The notes under the pieces are model-generated. The model worked only from the letters and a program-made list of their open reading frames with translations, ran no database searches and had not been told where the DNA came from. The translations under genes were made by a program, and so were the position numbers. A stretch of 64,000 nucleotides of DNA from Collinsella sp. AM18-10 (lineage in GTDB: Bacteria; Actinomycetota; Coriobacteriia; Coriobacteriales; Coriobacteriaceae): NCBI RefSeq assembly GCF_003471585.1, contig NZ_QRJO01000009.1, positions 1 through 64,000 on the forward strand. Reading direction: 5' to 3'. This document shows positions 45,474-62,124 of the stretch, in pieces. The first letter of the stretch is position 1, and each line of letters opens with the position of its first letter.

Positions 45474-47573
45474 TTAGGCGTTCTTGCTCATGACCTCGTC
45501 CACGATGGACTTGGGCGCGGGCTCATAAGAGTCGAACTGCATCGTGTAGGATGCACGGCCCTGGGTCTGGGAGCGAAGATCGGTAGCGTAACCGAACATC
45601 TCGCCCAGCGGCACCTTGGCACGGATGAGCTTGCTGTTCTTGCGATCCTCCATGCCCTCGATCTTGCCGCGGCGACCGGAGAGGTTGCCCATAACGTCGC
45701 CCATGTACTGCTCGGGGGTCTCGACCTCGACAGCCATGATCGGCTCGAGCAGCTGCGGATCGGACTTCTTGAGGGCGTCCTTGATAGCCATGGAACCGGC
45801 GATCTTGAAGGCGGCCTCGGAGGAGTCGACCTCGTGGTAAGAACCGTCGAACAGGGTGACCTTAACGTCGAGGACCGGGAAGCCGGCGATAACACCGGTG
45901 TTCAGGGCCTCCTGGATGCCCTTGTCGATGGACGGGATGTACTCCTTGGGCACGACGCCGCCGACGATAGCGTTGACGAACTCGTAGCCGAAGCCCTCCT
46001 CCATCTTCTCGAGCTTGATGACGGCGTGGCCATACTGACCGCGACCGCCGGACTGACGGACGAACTTGCCCTCAGCCTTCTCGACGTCGTGACCAGCGGT
46101 CTCGCGGTAGGCAACCTGGGGCTTACCAACGTTAGCGTCAACCTTGAACTCGCGGAGCAGACGGTCGACGATGATCTCGAGGTGCAGCTCGCCCATGCCG
46201 GCGATGATGGTCTGGCCGGTCTCGTGGTTAGTGGACACCTGGAAGGTCGGGTCCTCCTCGGCGAGCTTGGTCAGAGCCAGGGACATCTTGTCCTGCTCGG
46301 CCTTGGTCTTGGGCTCGATGGCAACGTCGATAACGGGCTTAGCGAACTCGATCTTCTCGAGGACGATCTCCTTGCCCTCGGCGCACAGGGTGTCACCGGT
46401 GGTGGAGTTCTTGAAGCCGACGCAAGCGACGATGTCGCCAGCGGCAGCGTCGTCACGGTCGATACGCTCGGCGGCGTTCATCTCGAGGATGCGGCCGAGG
46501 CGCTCGCGCTGACCGTTGGAAGCGTTGACCACATAGGAGCCGGACTCGGCACGGCCGGAGTAAACGCGGACGTAGGTGAGCTTACCGACGAACGGGTCGG
46601 TCATGATCTTGAAGACCAGGCCGGAGAAGGGCTCGTCAAAGGAAGGATGACGCTGAATCTCCTCGCCGGTGTCCGGATCGGTACCGGTGACGGCCTCAAC
46701 GTCGAGCGGGCTGGGCAGGTAGTCGACGACAGCGTCGAGCAGCTCCTGGACGCCTTTGTTCTTGTAGGCGGAGCCCACGAAGACGAGGTTGAGCTCGTTG
46801 GCCAGAACGCCCTTACGCAGAGCAGCCTTGAGCTCCTCGACGGTGAAGTCCTCCTCCATGAGGATCTTCTCCATGAGCTCGTCGTCAAAGCTGGCAGCAG
46901 CGTCGAGGAGCTCCTCGCGCTTGGTGGCAGCGATGTCGGCGAACTCAGCCGGGATCTCGTCCATCGGCTCGGGGTAGGTCATGCCCTTCTCGTCGGCCTT
47001 GAAGTCCCATGCAGTCATGGTGACCAGGTCGATGACGCCCCAGAAGTTGTCCTCGGCGCCCATCGGGACCTGAGCGGCCACGGCGTTAGCGTCGAGACGA
47101 TCCTTCATGGTCTCGATAGCGTTGAAGAAGTCAGCGCCCACGCGGTCATACTTGTTGATGAAGGCGATGCGGGGAACGTTGAAGGTAGAAGCCTGACGCC
47201 AAACGGTCTCAGACTGGGGCTGAACGCCGGCAACGGCGTCGAAGACGGCGACAGCGCCATCGAGGACGCGCAGGCAGCGCTCGACCTCGGCGGTGAAGTC
47301 AACGTGGCCCGGGGTGTCGATGATCTGGATGCGGTAGTCCTTGCCGTCCTTGTTCCAGAAGCAGGTGGTAGCAGCGGAGGTAATGGTTACGCCGCGCTCC
47401 TGCTCCTGAACCATCCAGTCCATGGTGGCAGCGCCCTCATGGACCTCACCGATCTTGTGGGTCTTACCGGTGTAGTAAAGAATACGCTCGGTCGTGGTGG
47501 TCTTACCGGCATCGATGTGGGCCATGATGCCGATGTTACGGGTATCGGAAAGCTTGTACTTAGGCTTAGCCAT
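45474..47573 (-). CDS. fusA: Elongation factor G
   Basis: A 699-residue translocation GTPase. G motifs: [22 protein letters not shown] and [10 protein letters not shown]. Effector region [14 protein letters not shown]. Normal length for EF-G. Confidence 0.98.
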   Translation of the reverse strand: MAKPKYKLSDTRNIGIMAHIDAGKTTTTERILYYTGKTHKIGEVHEGAATMDWMVQEQERGVTITSAATTCFWNKDGKDYRIQIIDTPGHVDFTAEVERCLRVLDGAVAVFDAVAGVQPQSETVWRQASTFNVPRIAFINKYDRVGADFFNAIETMKDRLDANAVAAQVPMGAEDNFWGVIDLVTMTAWDFKADEKGMTYPEPMDEIPAEFADIAATKREELLDAAASFDDELMEKILMEEDFTVEELKAALRKGVLANELNLVFVGSAYKNKGVQELLDAVVDYLPSPLDVEAVTGTDPDTGEEIQRHPSFDEPFSGLVFKIMTDPFVGKLTYVRVYSGRAESGSYVVNASNGQRERLGRILEMNAAERIDRDDAAAGDIVACVGFKNSTTGDTLCAEGKEIVLEKIEFAKPVIDVAIEPKTKAEQDKMSLALTKLAEEDPTFQVSTNHETGQTIIAGMGELHLEIIVDRLLREFKVDANVGKPQVAYRETAGHDVEKAEGKFVRQSGGRGQYGHAVIKLEKMEEGFGYEFVNAIVGGVVPKEYIPSIDKGIQEALNTGVIAGFPVLDVKVTLFDGSYHEVDSSEAAFKIAGSMAIKDALKKSDPQLLEPIMAVEVETPEQYMGDVMGNLSGRRGKIEGMEDRKNSKLIRAKVPLGEMFGYATDLRSQTQGRASYTMQFDSYEPAPKSIVDEVMSKNA

Positions 47574-47592
47574 GTTAGTTCCTTACCTTAAC

Positions 47593-48066
47593 TTACCAAC
47601 GATAGTGAGAGAACGCGCGGTTGGCCTCGGCCATCTTGAAGACGTCCTCACGCTTCTTGACGGAAGCGCCCAGGCCGTTGGAAGCGTCGAGGATCTCGTT
47701 GGCGAGACGCTCGGCCATGGTCTTCTCCTTGCGAGCGCGGGAGAAGTTGACGATCCAGCGGATACCCAGAGCGGTGGAACGACGGGAGTTGACCTCCATC
47801 GGGACCTGATAGGTAGCGCCGCCGACACGCTTGGGCTTAACCTCGAGCGTGGGCTTGACGTTGTCCATAGCCTTCTTGAAGGTAGCGAGAGCGTCGCCAC
47901 CCTCAGACTTCTCGGCAACGATCTCGAAAGCGGTGTAAACGATGCGCTCAGCGGTGGCCTTCTTGCCGTCAAGAAGGACCTTGTTGATGAGCTGAGTCAC
48001 CAGGCGGTTGTTGTAAACGGCGTCAGGCTGAACCTCACGACGATTAGCTGCTGCACGACGCGGCAT
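47593..48066 (-). CDS. rpsG: Ribosomal protein S7
   Basis: 157 residues, [20 protein letters not shown] and [20 protein letters not shown]. It nucleates assembly of the small-subunit head. Confidence 0.98.
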   Translation of the reverse strand: MPRRAAANRREVQPDAVYNNRLVTQLINKVLLDGKKATAERIVYTAFEIVAEKSEGGDALATFKKAMDNVKPTLEVKPKRVGGATYQVPMEVNSRRSTALGIRWIVNFSRARKEKTMAERLANEILDASNGLGASVKKREDVFKMAEANRAFSHYRW

Positions 48067-48139
48067 GTGAAATCTCCTTAAGTGTCTACCGTGCGGCGCT
48101 TAGGCGGCACACGGCGAAAGTATCAAAACGTTATCTGGC

Positions 48140-48517
48140 TTATTTAGCCTTGGGGCGCTTAGCACCGTACTTGGAACGGGCCTGCATACGGTTCTGGACC
48201 GGAGCAGCGTCGTAGGCGCCACGGATGACGTGATAACGGACACCAGGGAGGTCACGGACACGACCGCCGCGGACGAGCACGATGGAGTGCTCCTGCAGGT
48301 TGTGGCCCTCACCCGGGATGTAAGCAGTAACTTCGATGCCGTTGACAAGGCGAACACGGGCAACCTTACGAAGAGCCGAGTTCGGCTTCTTGGGGCTCGT
48401 GGTGAAGACGCGGGTGCACACGCCGCGCTTCTGGGAGTTGTGCTGCAGAGCAGCGTTCTTGGACTTCTTGGGCACGGAACGACGGCCCTGGCGAACCAGC
48501 TGGTTAATAGTAGGCAA
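48140..48517 (-). CDS. rpsL: Ribosomal protein S12
   Basis: 125 residues with [40 protein letters not shown] and [19 protein letters not shown]. The start codon is TTG with AAGGAG five bases upstream. The Lys of the streptomycin-region motif [10 protein letters not shown] is present, so the common resistance change there is absent. Confidence 0.98.
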   Translation of the reverse strand: MPTINQLVRQGRRSVPKKSKNAALQHNSQKRGVCTRVFTTSPKKPNSALRKVARVRLVNGIEVTAYIPGEGHNLQEHSIVLVRGGRVRDLPGVRYHVIRGAYDAAPVQNRMQARSKYGAKRPKAK

Positions 48518-48610
48518 AGCGTACTCCTTCTCGAATGATTCCAGCTTTCTGTAAAGTGCAACGGCTTGAATCGAGGGGTCAGCATCCCCCTACGAAACAC
48601 GCAGTTCGAT

Positions 48611-48639
48611 AGGATACGTGGCGTTAGCTGTGCCGTCAA
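48611..48639 (-). promoter_or_regulatory. str operon promoter
   Basis: On the minus strand TTGACG (48634-48639) and TATCCT (48611-48616) are separated by exactly 17 bases, about 95 bases upstream of rpsL. This is a close match to the housekeeping sigma consensus. Confidence 0.65.
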
Positions 48640-48722
48640 CAGACCACGCCGCCGGGCGTATCCCAAAATTGGCACATTTCCGCAAAGCCTACACAAAAGG
48701 AATCCCCTCCTGTGCACGGGGG

Positions 48723-48863
48723 CGGATTCCCGGCCCGGGCGGCCCGCCGTTTAAGTTTGCTGCTCTACAGTCCTGCGCAAGACGGAAAGCACATTAAGTG
48801 CTTTCCTTTGCGTGCGGAACTCGCGACAAACTTAAACGGCGGGCCGCCCGGGCCGGGAATCCG
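48723..48863. repeat. Giant intergenic hairpin element 2
   Basis: The 37-bp perfect arms (48723-48759, 48827-48863) begin CGGATTCCCGGCCCGGGCGG. The core has CTGCTCTACAGTCCTGCGCA and the tip GGAAAGCAC-ATTAA-GTGCTTTCC. Flanks AAAAGGAATCCCC (left) and GACGTGCTCGTCGGGGCAAC (right) are also shared with element 3. It lies between the anti-sigma gene terminator and the str promoter. Confidence 0.92.
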
Positions 48864-49164
48864 ACGTGCTCGTCGGGGCAACGTTACCTGCCAAAAAGGG
48901 AAAGGTTTGTTTTGGTCGGTTTTATCTGCGGAAACGTCGCGCTCCAGCGGTGATCCGCCCTCATCTGTCATAGGGAAATCGGTGGCGCTTTCGGAAGTAT
49001 GCGGCAAATTCTGGACCTGCCGAGCACGCCGGGGTTTTGCGATAATAAACCCGCAGGTAGAGCGCTTGAGTATATGCGGTGTGGTCGGCCCATCGAGATT
49101 TTGCCGCATACTTCCGAAATTCAGGCGAATATCGCTCAAAATAACCGTCCATATAACGCAAAAT

Positions 49165-49193
49165 AGGCCGCTTCCCCTAGTGGGAAGCGGCCT
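49165..49193 (-). terminator. Terminator after anti-sigma gene
   Basis: The stem AGGCCGCTTCCC / GGGAAGCGGCCT is followed on the minus strand by ATTTTG, directly after the gene's stop. Bases 48864-49164 contain no supported gene. Confidence 0.8.
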
Positions 49194-49199
49194 CAAGTC

Positions 49200-50276
49200 T
49201 TACGAGTAGACGATGGTAAAGGGTACTTCTGTTTCGGTCTCTCCTGTTGATGTGCACCTCGTTCCCTCAAGGGTTACCGATACAACCTGATCGACATTGA
49301 TGAGCCTTGCCGGAACCCAGATGTTCTCTCCGCTATTGCGCGCCATCGAAACATAGAAATTGAACGCCCCTGCGTCGTCATCTTCGATAATCTGCTCCGA
49401 TCCATCCTTGTAGGTAACCGTCAACTTCTTCGTGACTGCGTCAATGCCCAGATCATCGATGTGCGTCTGGATGGAAAACGGGCTGATCTCGAGAGGCGAG
49501 TCATCGGAGCGGAGTTCCTTAGTATCGACGTACGCTCCAACGCTAAACTCGGGCGTCGATGCCTCGAACGGCTTCGCATCCTCTCCTTCGCCCTCGGTCC
49601 ACGAGATATTCCAGGTGACCGCATGTTGAAAACCTCGCTCGCGATCCATAGAAGCAAAGTACATCGTGCCATTAATGACAGTATCGCTTGATGTGTCCTT
49701 ATCAATGGTGCAGCGTGTATCAGCCCATTCCTCGCCGAAGTTCATGCTGGGTGTACCGATGCCTTGTTCTTCTTCACCATAGAGAACAAGTTCGCCTGTC
49801 TCTGCTGCCGGCTTGTAGTAGTTAACACCATTTGGATTGGACAGCGTAAACGTCACAGCACCGCAGCCGTTTTGGTCGATAGCCATATCATGAATGTCGA
49901 GTGTATAGCCGTTGCCCTCGACGGACAGATTGACCTTCTGTACTGAACCCTCCAAGCTTTGGGGCGCGATACCATCACCAAACTCTCTGGTGTAGGTATA
50001 TTTAGTCCCCGACGAGCCACCTTGAGTCCAGGTAACGGACTCTCCGTTGCCATGGTTTCCCCAGGCAGAGGCAAAATAACTGGAATTGACAACAGCGTAG
50101 GCGACCCCTCCGGTCGCCAGCACTCCGGCAAGACATCCGATTACGGCAACATACAGAGGCTTCGCGTGACCCTTTCGGCGAAGAGGCTCGCCAGCAACGG
50201 CATAAAGAACACGGTCAGCAAGATCGCTATCGGCTTGGACGGACTCGAAGGCCTGCTTGATCTGGTTGGATTTCAC
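49200..50276 (-). CDS. Anti-sigma-like membrane protein (DUF4179-like)
   Basis: A 358-residue protein with GTG start and GAGGAGGG site. A cytoplasmic N-terminus of about 40 residues precedes one transmembrane helix (LYVAVIGCLAGVLATGGVAY) and a large extracytoplasmic beta-rich domain. This is the layout of anti-sigma factors. Its 5' end overlaps the sigma gene by 50 bases, so it is the probable membrane-bound inhibitor of that sigma. The signal sensed is unknown. Confidence 0.75.
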   Translation of the reverse strand: MKSNQIKQAFESVQADSDLADRVLYAVAGEPLRRKGHAKPLYVAVIGCLAGVLATGGVAYAVVNSSYFASAWGNHGNGESVTWTQGGSSGTKYTYTREFGDGIAPQSLEGSVQKVNLSVEGNGYTLDIHDMAIDQNGCGAVTFTLSNPNGVNYYKPAAETGELVLYGEEEQGIGTPSMNFGEEWADTRCTIDKDTSSDTVINGTMYFASMDRERGFQHAVTWNISWTEGEGEDAKPFEASTPEFSVGAYVDTKELRSDDSPLEISPFSIQTHIDDLGIDAVTKKLTVTYKDGSEQIIEDDDAGAFNFYVSMARNSGENIWVPARLINVDQVVSVTLEGTRCTSTGETETEVPFTIVYS

Positions 50277-50745
50277 GGTCGCCCTCCTCTAGGATGAATT
50301 TGAGCTTCGATCGACCGCGAGCTAAACGCGTTCGAACGGTCGCGGCTGGCACATGCAGTAACTCGGCAATTTCTGAAGTCGAGAAGCCCAGATAGTAATA
50401 GAGCACGATAGGAATACGGAATCGCTCCGGAAGTCGCATAACGTCTGACAGGACCGCCTTGGTCTCCTCCTGCGCCGTCGAAAGCGAATCGGCCAGATTC
50501 TCAATATCCTCCACGCGCCTCCACGGCTTTCGAAAGAGAGATTTACATTCATTGATCGTGACCCGGATAAGCCATCGACGAAGATGCTCCCAGTTTTCAA
50601 ATTGCGCGTCGCTTTTGAGCAACTTAAGAAAGACGTCTTGAGCGACATCGTCGGCGTCAGCGCGATCACGCAGATACGTCAATGCGATCCGAAACACGAC
50701 ATCCCGGTGGTCTTCGACCGCCTGTCTAAAAGCTTGTTCTTCCAT
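50227..50745 (-). CDS. ECF-type sigma factor
   Basis: A 172-residue sigma-70 family protein from ATG 50745 (MEEQAFRQAVEDHRDVVFRI), with GGGAGG upstream; an in-frame extension to 50871 is AT-rich and not family-like. Region 2 is LTYLRDRADADDVAQDVFLK; region 4 is STSEIAELLHVPAATVRTRL. It overlaps the downstream anti-sigma gene. Confidence 0.9.
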   Translation of the reverse strand: MEEQAFRQAVEDHRDVVFRIALTYLRDRADADDVAQDVFLKLLKSDAQFENWEHLRRWLIRVTINECKSLFRKPWRRVEDIENLADSLSTAQEETKAVLSDVMRLPERFRIPIVLYYYLGFSTSEIAELLHVPAATVRTRLARGRSKLKFILEEGDREIQPDQAGLRVRPSR

Positions 50746-50791
50746 AATCACCTCCCGGTGACGCTGATGGTTCTTGATGAGGTCCTCACCA

Positions 50792-50821
50792 TAGATACGC
50801 TTTGGCCGAACGAAATGTTTC
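50792..50821 (-). promoter_or_regulatory. Candidate autoregulated ECF promoter
   Basis: GAAAC followed 17 bases later by CGTATCTA on the minus strand, about 47 bases upstream of the sigma ATG, resembles ECF -35/-10 pairs. ECF sigmas commonly drive their own operon. Confidence 0.4.
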
Positions 50822-50899
50822 AAATTCAAGTAGGAAAAACCTACCAAAATTAATCCGTCCCTTTTTGGCAAAAGGAATCCCCTTCTGTGCGCGGGGGCA

Positions 50900-51036
50900 G
50901 ATTCCCGGAACGGGCCGCCCGCTGTTTAAGTTTGCTGCTCTACAGTCCTGCGCAAGACGGAAAGCACATTAAGTGCTTTCCTTTGCGTGCGGAACTCGCG
51001 ACAAACTTAAACAGCGGGCGGCCCGTTCCGGGAATC
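50900..51036. repeat. Giant intergenic hairpin element 3
   Basis: The 35-bp perfect arms (50900-50934, 51002-51036) begin GATTCCCGGAACGGGCCGCC. The core is nearly identical to element 2. Arms differ from element 2 at several pairs, always on both sides. It lies between the rpoC terminator and the sigma gene. Confidence 0.92.
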
Positions 51037-51070
51037 CGACGTACTCGTCGGGGCAACGTTCCTCATCAAA

Positions 51071-51104
51071 AAAGACCCGCTCCCCTGTTGGGAAGCGGGT
51101 CTTT
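51071..51104 (-). terminator. Terminator of rpoBC
   Basis: The stem AAAGACCCGCT-CCC / GGG-AGCGGGTCTTT is followed on the minus strand by a T-run (TCTTTTTTGATG). Confidence 0.92.
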
Positions 51105-51130
51105 GGAAGGGCGGTTAACGTACTAGGAAA

Positions 51131-59107
<7,977 letters not shown>

Positions 59108-59180
59108 CAGGTTTTTCCTCCTTCACGGAAATGCTCGGTGGGTTGGCGAGGCATAGCTTCGCCAGTTATCGCAACCTAAT

Positions 59181-59208
59181 AGTTTATCAGGTACCGACCG
59201 TTGGGCAA
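59181..59208 (-). promoter_or_regulatory. Candidate rpoB promoter
   Basis: On the minus strand TTGCCC (59203-59208) and TAAACT (59181-59186) are 16 bases apart, about 70 bases upstream of rpoB. Because galU and a terminator separate rpoB from rplJL, a separate promoter is needed here. The rest of 59108-59341 has no gene. Confidence 0.45.
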
Positions 59209-59341
59209 GAAAAGCCTTGACGCGATAGAGTTTTTGGAGTAGCAAAGTTTTTCGACAGAAAACACGCAGGTAGATGTATGTGTATCGAACATCTGTTCAT
59301 ATATTTTCTGTGAACAGAGAGCTAGCAATCGCAGCTCTTAT

Positions 59342-59373
59342 AAAAAACGGGCGCGAACCGAGGTCCACGCCCG
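59342..59373 (-). terminator. Terminator after galU
   Basis: The stem CGGGCG / CGCCCG with a loop of about 14 bases is followed on the minus strand by TTTTTT. Confidence 0.8.
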
Positions 59374-59394
59374 TAAATGTCGGTGCCCAAAGGC

Positions 59395-60303
59395 TTACTT
59401 GCGCATCAATCCGCCGCGCTCGTCGATGGCGTCCCAGAAGGCATCGGCAAAGCGGGGGTCGTTTGCAGCCATGAGGGCGTTAGTGGCCATCCAACCAGAG
59501 GGAGTGCCGGTGTCGTAGCCCGACAGCGGGTCGATGACGACGGCGTACATGGCCTCGCGGTCGAGCGAACGGGCCATGGCGTCGGTGAGCTGGATCTCGC
59601 CGCCCTTGCCGGCCTGCTGATCTGCCAGCAAGTCCATGACCAGCGGGCTCAGCAGGTAGCGACCGACGATGTACAGGTTGGACGGAGCCGCCTCGGGAGC
59701 GGGCTTCTCGACCAGACCGCCGATGCGCCAGACAGCGCCCGGCTCGGCATCGGCAACGCCCTCGGCGCCCTCGAGCGAACCGACGCGCTCGCCGGCGATA
59801 ACGCCGTAGCGGCTGACTTCCTCGGGCGAGCAAGCAGCGACGGCGATAACCGAAGCGCCACCGTGCTCCTTGGAAACGGCGAGCATCTTGTCGCAGATAT
59901 CGCGGTTAGGCACAACGTAGTCGCCCAGAAGAACCAGGAAGTTCTCCCCTGCCACGGCGTCGGCAGCAGAGCGAATAGCATGGCCGAGGCCCTTGGGCTC
60001 GTACTGATAACGGAAGTCGACCGGCATACCGCCAGCGTGGGCGACAGCATCGGCATAGGCGTTCTTGCCGCGCTCGCGCAGCAGGTTCTCGAGCGAACGG
60101 TCGGGCTGGAAGTAGTTCAGCAGCTCGGGCTTACCGGGAGAAGTAACGATGATGGCATCGTCGACCTCCTCGGGCTCGAGCGCCTCCTCGACGACGTACT
60201 GAATGACGGGCTTGTCGAGCACCGGCAGCATCTCTTTGGGCGTGCACTTGGTGCCAGGCAGAAAACGCGTGCCAAGACCGGCGGCGGGGATGATTGCCTT
60301 CAT
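59395..60303 (-). CDS. galU: UTP-glucose-1-phosphate uridylyltransferase
   Basis: 302 residues from ATG 60303 (MKAIIPAAGLGTRFLPGTKC); a frame to 60387 adds an unrelated leader. Nucleotide-binding GLGTRFLPGTKCTPKEMLPV, VEEALEPEEVDDAIIVTSPG, and GDYVV. It makes UDP-glucose for cell-surface polysaccharides. It sits between rplL and rpoB, an unusual position. Confidence 0.92.
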   Translation of the reverse strand: MKAIIPAAGLGTRFLPGTKCTPKEMLPVLDKPVIQYVVEEALEPEEVDDAIIVTSPGKPELLNYFQPDRSLENLLRERGKNAYADAVAHAGGMPVDFRYQYEPKGLGHAIRSAADAVAGENFLVLLGDYVVPNRDICDKMLAVSKEHGGASVIAVAACSPEEVSRYGVIAGERVGSLEGAEGVADAEPGAVWRIGGLVEKPAPEAAPSNLYIVGRYLLSPLVMDLLADQQAGKGGEIQLTDAMARSLDREAMYAVVIDPLSGYDTGTPSGWMATNALMAANDPRFADAFWDAIDERGGLMRK

Positions 60304-60399
60304 GTTATTCAAAGATCCTTTCGCAGGCGCAAAAGCGCCCCATGCGTGCGGCACACAGCCGCAGACCAAATTGCGATACCCAAGCATCTTACCGCTGGA

Positions 60400-60427
60400 A
60401 CTATATGTCGCTACAAGGCAGAGACAA
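60400..60427 (-). promoter_or_regulatory. Candidate galU promoter
   Basis: TTGTCT (60422-60427) and TATAGT (60400-60405) with 16-base spacing on the minus strand, about 100 bases upstream of galU and downstream of the rplL terminator. Confidence 0.5.
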
Positions 60428-60556
60428 TTCTTCAGCAGGTCAACGCAAATTATTGCTCGAATGGTGCAATTTTATTGCCCAACGGCAGGGCACCCGATAC
60501 GACGCAAATCACAGAACATGGCAGTTTGAGCAACCGATGCCGAGGGACCGAAAAAC

Positions 60557-60590
60557 AAAAAAGACGGGGCTCGCAATGCGAACCCCGTCT
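60557..60590 (-). terminator. Terminator of rplJL
   Basis: The stem AGACGGGG / CCCCGTCT is followed on the minus strand by TTTTTTG. It separates rplJL from galU. Confidence 0.92.
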
Positions 60591-60617
60591 GCAAAGGAAT
60601 CTGGCGAGAAAGCCTGA

Positions 60618-60995
60618 TTACTTGAGGGTGACAGCAGCGCCAGCAGCCTCGAGCTTCTCCTTGGCAGCCTCGGCGTCCTCCTTCTTGGCACCCTCGAGAA
60701 CAGCCTTGGGAGCGCCCTCGACGACCTCCTTGGCCTCCTTCAGGCCAAGGTTGGTGAGCTCACGGACGGCCTTGATGACCTGGATCTTGTTGTCGCCGAA
60801 GCCCTCGAGCACGACGTCAAACTCGGTCTTCTCCTCGGCCTCAGCAGCGCCAGCAGCGGGAGCGGCGACAACAGCAGCAGGAGCAGCGGCGGAAACGCCG
60901 AAGGTGTCCTCGATAGCCTTGACGAGCTCGGAAGCCTCGAGAAGGGTCATTTCCTTAAGAGCATCGATGATCTCATCGGTGGTAAGCTTAGCCAT
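60618..60995 (-). CDS. rplL: Ribosomal protein L7/L12
   Basis: 125 residues from ATG 60995 ([20 protein letters not shown]) with GAAAGGA upstream; an 11-codon upstream extension is not conserved. It has the Ala-rich hinge and C-terminal [20 protein letters not shown]. Confidence 0.97.
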   Translation of the reverse strand: MAKLTTDEIIDALKEMTLLEASELVKAIEDTFGVSAAAPAAVVAAPAAGAAEAEEKTEFDVVLEGFGDNKIQVIKAVRELTNLGLKEAKEVVEGAPKAVLEGAKKEDAEAAKEKLEAAGAAVTLK

Positions 60996-61097
60996 TTCTA
61001 AGTCCTTTCGGTTTCCGTGCGGATGCACGGAGATCAGTTAAAACACGGCGCGAATGCGCCAGGGGTGCGGCGTTGCCGCCGCGGGTGAAAACAGCAA

Positions 61098-61619
61098 CTA
61101 GGCTGCCTTCTGCTCGGAGACCTGCTGGATCGAACGAGCGAGACCAGAGGAAACGCCGTTGACGCAGACAGCGATGTCGCGAGCGAAACCGGAGATGAGA
61201 CCGGCGATCTGGCCGAGAAGCTGATCCTTGGTGGGCAGCTCGGCGATAGCCTTAACATCATCGGCGGAAACGGCCTTGCCGTCGGAGATACCGCCCTTGA
61301 TCTCAAGGACGCCCTTGGACTTAGCGGAGAAGTCCTTAAGGGCCTTAGCGGCCTCGACCGGCTCGGTCTCGTAGAACACATAAGCGACGGGGCCGGCGAG
61401 GATCTCGTCGATCTCGGGCTGCTCCTGGTTCTTGAGAGCGATCTTGACCAGGTTGTTCTTGTAGACCTTCATCTCGGCGCCGCACTCGCGAAGCTGATGA
61501 CGCAGCTCCTGAGCCTGCTTAACCGTCAGACCGTTGTAGTTGACGACGAACAGACCGGCGTTCTCGGCGATACGGGACTCGATCTCTGCAACCTTGTCGA
61601 TTTTGTACTGCTGGGGCAT
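61098..61619 (-). CDS. rplJ: Ribosomal protein L10
   Basis: 173 residues, YKIDKVAEIESRIAENAGLF with YNGLTVKQAQELRHQLR and VYKNNLVKIAL. It anchors L7/L12 on the ribosome stalk and typically controls its own leader. Confidence 0.96.
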   Translation of the reverse strand: MPQQYKIDKVAEIESRIAENAGLFVVNYNGLTVKQAQELRHQLRECGAEMKVYKNNLVKIALKNQEQPEIDEILAGPVAYVFYETEPVEAAKALKDFSAKSKGVLEIKGGISDGKAVSADDVKAIAELPTKDQLLGQIAGLISGFARDIAVCVNGVSSGLARSIQQVSEQKAA

Positions 61620-61684
61620 GAATTACACCTCCTCAAATTCTTTCCGGGCACGGTCCGCCACAAGGACGTGACGGGGGCATGTCC

Positions 61685-61721
61685 AAAAAGAAAGCCCCCG
61701 CGCTGCATGAGCGACGGGGGC
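61685..61721 (-). terminator. Attenuator-like hairpin in the rplJ leader
   Basis: The stem GCCCCCG-GCT / AGC-CGGGGGC is followed on the minus strand by TTTCTTTTT, about 65 bases upstream of rplJ. With the structured stretch to about 61850 it fits an L10-leader/attenuator arrangement, inferred by position. Confidence 0.6.
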
Positions 61722-61863
61722 GAGAAGACATATCTACTCGACCACCTCGGCTGGCGGGAAGTCCCATTAAGCTCGCGGGCGATGCCCGTTTGCACCGGCT
61801 GTCTCTGGCAGCGGATTCGTGCGTGAACCGAAAGTATTATGGCGGGGACCCCGGCGTCGGTCA

Positions 61864-62065
61864 ACGGGAAACCGGGCTGCACACAATTCCACCATCCGGC
61901 CGCGCCGCCGAAGGCCAGGCGCAAGGTTTTCGCTCGGTCAGGTCCTGGGCTCGTACGAAGAGCACATTAAGTGCTCTTCGGCTCGTGCGGAATCTACGAA
62001 AACCTTGCGCCTGGCCTTCGGCGGCGCGGCCTGCGGTGACTTTGGGGCAGCCCGGTTTCCCGTTG
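61864..62065. repeat. Giant intergenic hairpin element 4, double-armed
   Basis: The inner perfect 35-bp arms (61898-61932, 61997-62031; GGCCGCGCCGCCGAAGGCCA...) enclose the family tip AAGAGCAC-ATTAA-GTGCTCTT and conserved GTCCTG and GTGCGGAA bases. A second perfect 19-bp stem (CAACGGGAAACCGGGCTGC and its complement) lies outside an internal loop. It lies between the aminotransferase 3' end and the rplJ leader. Confidence 0.9.
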
Positions 62066-62124
62066 GCCGGCGCCCCCACTCATAAGCCTTAAGTCGGTGG
62101 GCTGATATGTTGCGTCCCTGATGG

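Noticed and set aside
59287..59298. LexA-box-like GAACATCTGTTC upstream of rpoB
   Set aside because: GAAC-N4-GTTC is expected about once by chance in 64 kb, it lies about 100 bases upstream of the candidate rpoB promoter, and no SOS gene is adjacent.
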